From contig JAKRWB010000098.1 of assembly GCA_022353185.1 (NCBI GenBank), positions 1 to 19,581 on the forward strand: a DNA stretch of 19,581 nucleotides, given 5' to 3'. The notes under the pieces are model-generated. The model had not been told where the DNA came from and did no database searches. It was given only the letters and a program-made list of their open reading frames with translations. Position numbers and translations under genes: made by a program. This document shows, piece after piece, positions 15,152 through 19,581 of the stretch. The DNA comes from ANME-2 cluster archaeon (GTDB taxonomy: Archaea; Halobacteriota; Methanosarcinia; Methanosarcinales; Methanocomedenaceae). The stretch's first letter is position 1. Each line of letters starts with the position of its first letter.

Positions 15152-16070
15152 ACCTATGATGTATGAGGGCGGGGTCTACAAGCATAATTTGCTTGTGGAA
15201 CTGGTGGAGGACCTTGGAGGTTATATTCTCCAGAAGAATATCATGCAGACCGAAGTAATCATGATAATGCTGGTGCCTATGAAAGACACCTCCCTGGTCG
15301 AGGATATGACCAGGAAGTTGCTGGGCGAATTGACCCGTGCACCTTTATCAGGTGCAGAAGTCGCTGTGGTGGCTCCTACACTGGCGTACCATCACCTACC
15401 ACATCTTGACTGTGATATTGCCGAGTTCCTGCGCCGCAAAGGTGCTAAGACTAATATGGTTGGTTTGAGCAGGGGCGTGGGTTCAAGGATTTGCCAGATA
15501 AATGCTTATGAGCGGGACCTTATCAATGAGCATGACCTGGCGGTGTATATTTTCGGGAATTTTAAGCATTGCATTACTGAGTCGAAGCCGAAATTGTTTG
15601 AGGGAATAGAGATACCCATAGTTGTGACCGGTGCTCCCGAGATAGCATCGGATGGTGTTCAAAATGCTGATGTTTATGTCGGTAATCTGGGCCGGGTAGC
15701 CCATCGTATGCGGAAGGGGGATGAGATGCATGCTATGGACATGATGGTGGCTGAGGTAGGCAAGATACTGGATAAATTGCGGGAGGATATTGGCAAGGAC
15801 CAGCAGTCAGTGATGCCGCCGAGGGTGAAGAAGGAGATTGAGGACCAGGTGCCTGAGATAAAGCAGGTGTTGTCTCCGCTGCCTATTACGCTGAGGTTGA
15901 AGGGGCTGAAGGTGAAGCTGGATTACGATGAGTTCCATGAGAAGATTGGCGAGGTGTCTTTTGTGGAGGGCATAAAGCTGAAGGATATTGCTGATATCAG
16001 GCGCAGTAATATGAAGAATTTTATTTTGGTGGATATCAAGCCGAAGAGTGAGACCGGGTATGTGATATAG
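15144..16070 (+). CDS. mmp7: Methanogenesis marker protein 7
   Basis: 308 aa, normal length for the family and a core subunit of the MCR activation complex that carries unusual iron-sulfur clusters. Candidate ligands are C90 (HLDCD), C117 (SRICQ) and C143 (FKHCITE). The N-terminal motif MYEGGVYKHNLLVELVEDLG and the segment LSRGVGSRICQINAYERDL are family hallmarks. ATG 15144 overlaps the mmp17 stop by 8 nt. It is the last gene of the cluster; mcrC, expected in the same complex, is not found nearby. A T6 tract follows 52 nt after the stop. Confidence 0.92.
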   Translation: MLEPMMYEGGVYKHNLLVELVEDLGGYILQKNIMQTEVIMIMLVPMKDTSLVEDMTRKLLGELTRAPLSGAEVAVVAPTLAYHHLPHLDCDIAEFLRRKGAKTNMVGLSRGVGSRICQINAYERDLINEHDLAVYIFGNFKHCITESKPKLFEGIEIPIVVTGAPEIASDGVQNADVYVGNLGRVAHRMRKGDEMHAMDMMVAEVGKILDKLREDIGKDQQSVMPPRVKKEIEDQVPEIKQVLSPLPITLRLKGLKVKLDYDEFHEKIGEVSFVEGIKLKDIADIRRSNMKNFILVDIKPKSETGYVI

Positions 16071-16122
16071 AGGATTACTTAAAAATTACAGCTGAATAGT
16101 GGAAATTGAAGAGGATGGGCGG

Positions 16123-16128
16123 TTTTTT
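16123..16128 (+). terminator. T-tract, possible terminator of the mmp cluster
   Basis: TTTTTT follows a G+C-rich hexamer (GGGCGG) 52 nt after the mmp7 stop. Archaeal RNA polymerase terminates at T-rich stretches; a single short tract is only moderate evidence. Confidence 0.35.
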
Positions 16129-16187
16129 ATAGAAAAAGGCTTGATGGAAAATTAAGCAAATAATTTTCGTTCCTTTAATGCTGGTAG

Positions 16188-16311
16188 CTACTGCACACTA
16201 ATCCAGTCATATTCCACACCATCCTCCAAGTTAAACACCGTCATTATTTAGGGAGGGGGTTGGAACCAAGACAATCAGGCGCACTTTGTTAAAATAAGTT
16301 GCAGGATATAT
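16188..16311 (-). pseudogene. Possible frameshifted coding remnant between mmp7 and tRNA-Leu
   Basis: On the minus strand, one frame just after a TAG reads KNIYPATYFNKVRLIVLV and ends at a TAA (about 16235). A second frame then reads MTVFNLEDGVEYDWISVQ and ends at TAG 16190-16188. Joined by one frameshift near 16240 they would form about 40 residues of protein-like sequence ending cleanly. The family is not recognised and chance cannot be excluded. The rest of 16071-16340 shows only AT-rich spacer and the T-tract. Confidence 0.25.
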
Positions 16312-16340
16312 GTTTTTCTAAAATCGTTTGGTAAATAAAT

Positions 16341-16424
16341 GCGGGGGGTGGGATTCGAACCCACGGATTCCTACGAAACAGGGTCCTAAGCCCTGCGCCT
16401 TTGACCTGGCTGGGCTACCCCCGC
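16341..16424 (-). tRNA. tRNA-Leu (anticodon UAG)
   Basis: An 84-nt class II tRNA. The acceptor GCGGGGG pairs with CCCCCGC and the D arm is GCC/GGC. The anticodon stem CAGGG/CCCTG holds loop CTTAGGA with anticodon TAG at 34-36, reading CUA and probably other CUN codons. The variable arm TTC-GTAG-GAA and T arm GTGGG-TTCGAAT-CCCAC complete it. No intron is seen and CCA is not encoded. Minus-strand T-rich sequence follows the 3' end. It stands alone, not in a tRNA cluster. Confidence 0.96.
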
Positions 16425-16604
16425 AATAAGTTATTCGTTTTTCATTTTTTTGTATTAAGGTTTATCGAGCTATTGAGCGGAGCGAAACACAATATTGGAA
16501 TTCGCATCCGTATTGACAAAACCAAGCACTGAGCACCGCAAATGAGTTTTAGTAGGGCTTTTTAGATTTAAACCTTTGGTGACCGCCAGGAAATCACAGC
16601 AACA
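16425..16604. other. AT-rich spacer upstream of tRNA-Leu
   Basis: No convincing gene, repeat or RNA is visible here. The part next to the tRNA 5' end must hold its promoter (AT-rich 16440-16460, including minus-strand AATACAAAAAAAT), but no clear TATA consensus stands out. Confidence 0.4.
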
Positions 16605-16605
16605 T

Positions 16606-17007
16606 TCACTTTTCAACAATCACAGGAAATACATTAATCACAGACAACAAGTCCCCCTTTTCAACCATGCCATCCCGGATTGGGAGAAACACCACACTAT
16701 CAATCTTACGGCTCGTTTCCACCAGTGCCAGACCTTGAAGCTTGACCTTAAGCACAACCCCCAGGGCGTGATGACAAAAAGCACATGGTAATGCCACAGT
16801 ATTCTCATCAATTACCGCATCTTCGGTTGATATTTCAATAACATCCCCCTTCTTGATCTCTACATCCTCAGCCGCTATAAGCATCTCCCATTTCCCATTA
16901 GGGGAAATAGTAAAATTATAAGGTACAGCGGTCACAGTTTCCCGTTCAATTATGTCCTGGCTGCCAAGCACCAGCTGGATTGGAACACTGATATTACCAT
17001 TAGCCAT
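16606..17007 (-). CDS. DUF22 family protein
   Basis: 133 aa, a small beta-rich archaeal protein of unknown function, mostly found in methanogens and relatives. The landmark is C75-A-F-C78-H79-H80 in LPCAFCHHALG, a likely metal-binding site, with the closing VEKGDLLSVINVFPV segment typical of the family. The start is ATG 17007: a TATA box lies about 29 bp upstream, which would place transcription initiation almost on the ATG (leaderless mRNA). An ATG at 17073 would add 22 residues coded across that TATA box and is rejected. It is divergent from the methionine aminopeptidase gene with a 149-bp shared region. Confidence 0.82.
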   Translation of the reverse strand: MANGNISVPIQLVLGSQDIIERETVTAVPYNFTISPNGKWEMLIAAEDVEIKKGDVIEISTEDAVIDENTVALPCAFCHHALGVVLKVKLQGLALVETSRKIDSVVFLPIRDGMVEKGDLLSVINVFPVIVEK

Positions 17008-17031
17008 AATTAATGTTAATTGACCTAAAAG

Positions 17032-17041
17032 ATATAAATAT
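17032..17041 (-). promoter_or_regulatory. TATA box of the DUF22 gene
   Basis: Minus-strand ATATTTATAT is centred about 29 bp before ATG 17007, predicting a leaderless transcript and supporting the shorter gene model. Confidence 0.6.
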
Positions 17042-17075
17042 ATTCTATTTTTCCAAGCAGCAGGAATCAACAATG

Positions 17076-17085
17076 CTTTTATATG
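17076..17085 (+). promoter_or_regulatory. TATA box of the methionine aminopeptidase gene
   Basis: CTTTTATATG gives a predicted start near 17106 and a leader of about 50 nt ending in SD GGAGG (17145-17149). Confidence 0.55.
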
Positions 17086-17144
17086 ATTTACTGGAAAATG
17101 TTACTGGATTGAAATGCTTAAGATAAACAGGTTTAACAATAAAT

Positions 17145-17159
17145 GGAGGACGTAGAACG
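17145..17159 (+). promoter_or_regulatory. SD followed by ACG start codon of the methionine aminopeptidase gene
   Basis: GGAGG (17145-17149) lies 7 nt before ACG 17157-17159. Upstream codons in frame run back to a TAA (17124-17126) with no ATG, GTG or TTG. The next canonical alternative is TTG 17253, 32 conserved residues inside the protein. Confidence 0.75.
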
Positions 17160-18011
17160 AACCCCGATGTCATAGCGCACTACCGCGAAGCAGGCAGGAT
17201 TGCTTCTAAGGTAAGGAATGAAACTCTAGAGACCGTTGAAGCAGGGGTCAGCTTGCTTGAAGTAGCTGAATATGCTGAAGACCTTACCCGCCAGATGGGG
17301 GGTGAAGCAGCATTTCCATGCAACATCTCCATCAACGAGGTCGCATCTCATTATACTCCTTTGTCGGGTAAGCGTAAATTCAAAGCCAGTGACCTTGTGA
17401 AAATAGATATCGGTGTGCATGTAAATGGTTATATCGCAGATACAGCAGCCACAGTCGAAGTAGAAACTCAACGGCACCGTACACTTATCGAGACAGCCCA
17501 GGAAGCACTTGACGGTGCCATCAAGGAAATAAGTGCGGGTGTGACAACCAAACATATCGGTAAAGTCATCGAACAAATAATAAGAGCCAGGGGCTGCCAT
17601 CCGGTTCCTGCACTGACCGGGCATAGCATTGGAAGATATGCCATCCACAATGGCCTCAATATCCCGAACCACGGCAGTGCTGCCTATTCAAACACGCTTC
17701 ATACAGACGATGTAATTGCTATTGAGCCTTTTACTACAAAGGGTAGTGGTCGCATAAAATACGGTAAAACAAGAATATTATGCCTTATGAACACTAAGAA
17801 TCCTCCAAATCCTATTTATCAAAAGATGAAGTCACAATTCAATACGCTTCCTTTCACCAGTCGATGGATGGATTATCCTGATGACCTGGATAAATTGGAA
17901 AAATACCTCCGGAAATATCCTGTGATCATTGAAAAAGACGGATGTGCAGTTGCCCAGGCTGAGCATACCGTAATAGTCAAAGAAGATGGATGTGAAGTGA
18001 TTACAGTATAA
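17157..18011 (+). CDS. map: Methionine aminopeptidase, type II
   Basis: 284 aa from ACG 17157 (P. furiosus enzyme 295). It removes the initiator methionine from nascent proteins. All pita-bread metal ligands are present: D84 and D95 (KIDIGVHVNGYIADTAA), H156 (GHSIGRY), E190 (AIEPFTT) and E269 (QAEHTV), plus catalytic H65 (ASHYTP). The type II helical insertion lies between H156 and E269. The N-terminus TNPDVIAHYREAGRIASKV continues the family's first helix and must be coded, yet the only possible initiator there is ACG with a well-placed SD. Starting at TTG 17253 would delete 32 residues and has no SD. It is monocistronic and converges with a small minus-strand gene 15 nt away. Confidence 0.93.
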   Translation, partial: TNPDVIAHYREAGRIASKVRNETLETVEAGVSLLEVAEYAEDLTRQMGGEAAFPCNISINEVASHYTPLSGKRKFKASDLVKIDIGVHVNGYIADTAATVEVETQRHRTLIETAQEALDGAIKEISAGVTTKHIGKVIEQIIRARGCHPVPALTGHSIGRYAIHNGLNIPNHGSAAYSNTLHTDDVIAIEPFTTKGSGRIKYGKTRILCLMNTKNPPNPIYQKMKSQFNTLPFTSRWMDYPDDLDKLEKYLRKYPVIIEKDGCAVAQAEHTVIVKEDGCEVITV

Positions 18012-18026
18012 CCGAATACTTTTTGT

Positions 18027-18356
18027 TCAGCCGTACATTATATCATCCGGCTGCGTGGATTGGAGAAATGTTATAATATATTCCATGGGAACTGGTGAAA
18101 ATGCTTCCATCTCACCATCATGGTTTGGACACTGCTTCTTGAACTTTATGGGTGTGGCTGGGACTTCCTCTTCATGGACACCATCCACAACAGGGACATG
18201 CGCAGGTTCTAATATTTCAAACTGTTCATCTTTTAAAAGTTCAAAATAAGTAGATTTTTCAGTGTGCCCGCACGATTCACATTTGAGTTTAACCTTGTTG
18301 CCAAGAAAGCCCTTTTCATGTTTTTTTAACAACAGTTCTTTTAACAGGTCTTTCAC
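18027..18356 (-). CDS. Small zinc-ribbon-like protein, function unknown
   Basis: 109 aa, soluble. Residues 1-22 are a lysine/leucine-rich helix. C26-x2-C29-G-H31 and C76-P-N-H79 form a probable split zinc ribbon around an acidic, proline-containing loop (50-70). No family is recognised. The start is GTG 18356, without a clear SD. It lies 47 nt downstream of the aminotransferase on the same strand and is probably co-transcribed with it. The zinc ribbon could mean nucleic acid or protein binding, but nothing specific can be inferred. Confidence 0.7.
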   Translation of the reverse strand: MKDLLKELLLKKHEKGFLGNKVKLKCESCGHTEKSTYFELLKDEQFEILEPAHVPVVDGVHEEEVPATPIKFKKQCPNHDGEMEAFSPVPMEYIITFLQSTQPDDIMYG

Positions 18357-18403
18357 GGAATTACGTAGGTATGATGTCCCTATTAAACTTTGTCAAATAC
18401 AAC

Positions 18404-19546
18404 CTACTTATTAAGCAGGTTATCCACCCTGTCAAGGCCTTCCCTAATTTTTTCAATGCTATTAGCATAGGAAAAACGCAGATATCCCTGCGCGCCATCC
18501 CCGAAATCAATGCCCGGTGTCACTGCAACCCCTGCCTCTTCCAGAAGGCGCCGACTGAGTTCAAGGGAGTCATTGCTAAACTCCTTCGCATTGGCCAGTA
18601 CATAGTATGCCCCTACGGGTTCACTCGCTATCCCAAACCCAATCTTTTTGAGACGCTCAATGATATACTTCCTTCGTTCATCATAGGTGGCAACCATTTC
18701 TTTAACGTGCTCCTGGGGCCCCTCCAGGGCAGCGATACCTGCATGCTGGGTAAAACTGTTAGCGCAGATAAAGAAATGTTGCTGAAGATTTTGCAACACC
18801 CTCATATATTCGGGCGGGGCAATGAGGTAACCAAGCCGCCAGCCGGTCATGGCATAGAGTTTAGAAAAGCCGTTGAGCACAAAGGCGTTATCCGTGTATT
18901 CCAGGATGGTATGGTCCTCTCCTTTATACACCAGGCCCTGGTAGATCTCATCCGAAATGATGGGGACACTGCCGGCTATTTCGGCCAGGGCACGGATGGT
19001 CCCGGGGGACATCACATGACCTGTGGGATTGGACGGAGAATTGAGCAGGACTGCGCGGGTCTTTGGAGTAAATGCACGTGCAACGGCATCAGGGGTCAGG
19101 CTGAACCCCTCATCCTCGCGGGTATATACATACACTGGTCTGCCGCCAAGGTATTCCACAAAATTGGGGTAGCCGGCATAGTAGGGATTTGACATTATTA
19201 CTTCGTCCCCTTCATTTAGCAGGCCCATGAACAACAGCAACAGGGCCGGGCTTGTGCCTGATGTCACGATGACCTGCTCAGGATTTAACTCAATGTTGAA
19301 TTTCCGGTTATAATAATCAGCTATTGCCTGCCTGAGCTGGGGTAGCCCCATACTGTGGGTGTATTTGGTCTCACCGGCCCTGATGGCACTGTATGCGGCC
19401 TCGCAGATATGTGGGGCTGTAGGAAAGTCAGGCTCGCCAACCTCGAAGTGGATGATATCCCTGCCCGAGCGTTCCATCTCCCGTGCCCGCTCAAGCACTT
19501 CCATTACGTAGAAAGGGGGTATTTTAGCGGCTTTTTGTGAAAACAT
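18404..19546 (-). CDS. PLP-dependent aminotransferase, class I/II (AspC-like)
   Basis: 380 aa fold-type I aminotransferase. PLP and substrate residues are visible: TSGTSPA (95-101) for the phosphate, N173 in SPSNPTG, D199 and Y202 in SDEIYQG, Schiff-base K229 in GFSKLYAMTGWR, R237, and the carboxylate-binding R357 in GYLRFSY. Length is typical. In archaea this group includes aspartate and aromatic aminotransferases, and the sequence does not settle the substrate. A link to the tyrosine/phenylalanine operon 13 kb away is only suggestive. ATG 19546 has no SD. Minus-strand TATATGAA at 19574-19581, the window edge, could be its TATA box, giving a short or absent leader. Confidence 0.93.
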   Translation of the reverse strand: MFSQKAAKIPPFYVMEVLERAREMERSGRDIIHFEVGEPDFPTAPHICEAAYSAIRAGETKYTHSMGLPQLRQAIADYYNRKFNIELNPEQVIVTSGTSPALLLLFMGLLNEGDEVIMSNPYYAGYPNFVEYLGGRPVYVYTREDEGFSLTPDAVARAFTPKTRAVLLNSPSNPTGHVMSPGTIRALAEIAGSVPIISDEIYQGLVYKGEDHTILEYTDNAFVLNGFSKLYAMTGWRLGYLIAPPEYMRVLQNLQQHFFICANSFTQHAGIAALEGPQEHVKEMVATYDERRKYIIERLKKIGFGIASEPVGAYYVLANAKEFSNDSLELSRRLLEEAGVAVTPGIDFGDGAQGYLRFSYANSIEKIREGLDRVDNLLNK

Positions 19547-19581
19547 ATGTGTGTCTACAATATGTGTTCAACATTCATATA

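Noticed and set aside
395..16070. Pyrrolysine read-through of TAG codons
   Set aside because: TAG ends aroE, atwA, mmp15 and mmp7 at normal family lengths, and no gene shows an in-frame internal TAG.
17253..18011. TTG 17253 as the methionine aminopeptidase start
   Set aside because: It removes 32 residues of the conserved N-terminal helix and lacks an SD; GGAGG precedes ACG 17157 instead.
18371..19192. 273-aa open frame antisense to the aminotransferase
   Set aside because: It mirrors the real gene, whose PLP motifs are intact on the minus strand; the antisense peptide has no domain pattern.

Overview
The window is about 19.6 kb of archaeal chromosome from a methyl-coenzyme M reductase (MCR)-bearing euryarchaeon. 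Gene content fits a Methanosarcinia-type methanogen or an ANME-2/alkanotroph relative, but the sequence alone cannot choose between these. The evidence is a run of MCR activation and 'methanogenesis marker' genes, archaeal GatE, the archaeal ADTH route into the shikimate pathway, a type II methionine aminopeptidase, TATA-box promoters, Shine-Dalgarno (SD) sites related to GGAGGTGA, and a tRNA-Leu without encoded CCA.

Layout. Positions 1-156 hold a frameshifted gene tail resembling the C-terminus of an Eco57I-like DNA methyltransferase. Positions 395-5183 are an aromatic amino acid operon on the + strand: aroA' (ADTH synthase), aroB' (DHQ synthase II), aroD, aroE and tyrA, tightly packed or overlapping, behind a TATA box and a G-quadruplex-forming C-tract. 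Positions 5184-5508 are a gene graveyard with three phased palindromes and a minus-strand coding remnant. A Nif3-like metal protein (5509-6237) converges on a cysteine-rich V4R-like protein (6761-6234). gatE follows (6957-8867) and contains a sharply bounded AT-rich patch. Positions 9113-16070 form the MCR activation cluster: atwA (component A2), mmp3, mmp6, mmp5, mmp15, mmp17 and mmp7. Then come a decayed intergenic stretch, tRNA-Leu(UAG) on the minus strand, a DUF22 protein (minus) divergent from methionine aminopeptidase (plus), and a minus-strand pair made of a PLP aminotransferase followed by a small zinc-ribbon protein.

How the genes work together. The first operon supplies prephenate-derived aromatic amino acids; the aminotransferase at the right end could perform the last transamination, though that is inference. 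The central cluster encodes ATP-driven machinery that reduces the nickel of F430 in MCR: A2 together with Mmp3, Mmp7 and Mmp17 are known members of the MCR activation complex, and Mmp15 is an HgdC-type ATP-dependent electron activator. mcrC and the mcr structural genes are not in the window.

The most unusual signal is that two unrelated genes, atwA and the methionine aminopeptidase, have no ATG, GTG or TTG at their conserved N-terminus. Each has an ACG codon there, 6-7 nt after a strong SD and preceded by an in-frame stop. This points to ACG initiation, RNA editing, or (to be excluded) two sequence errors.
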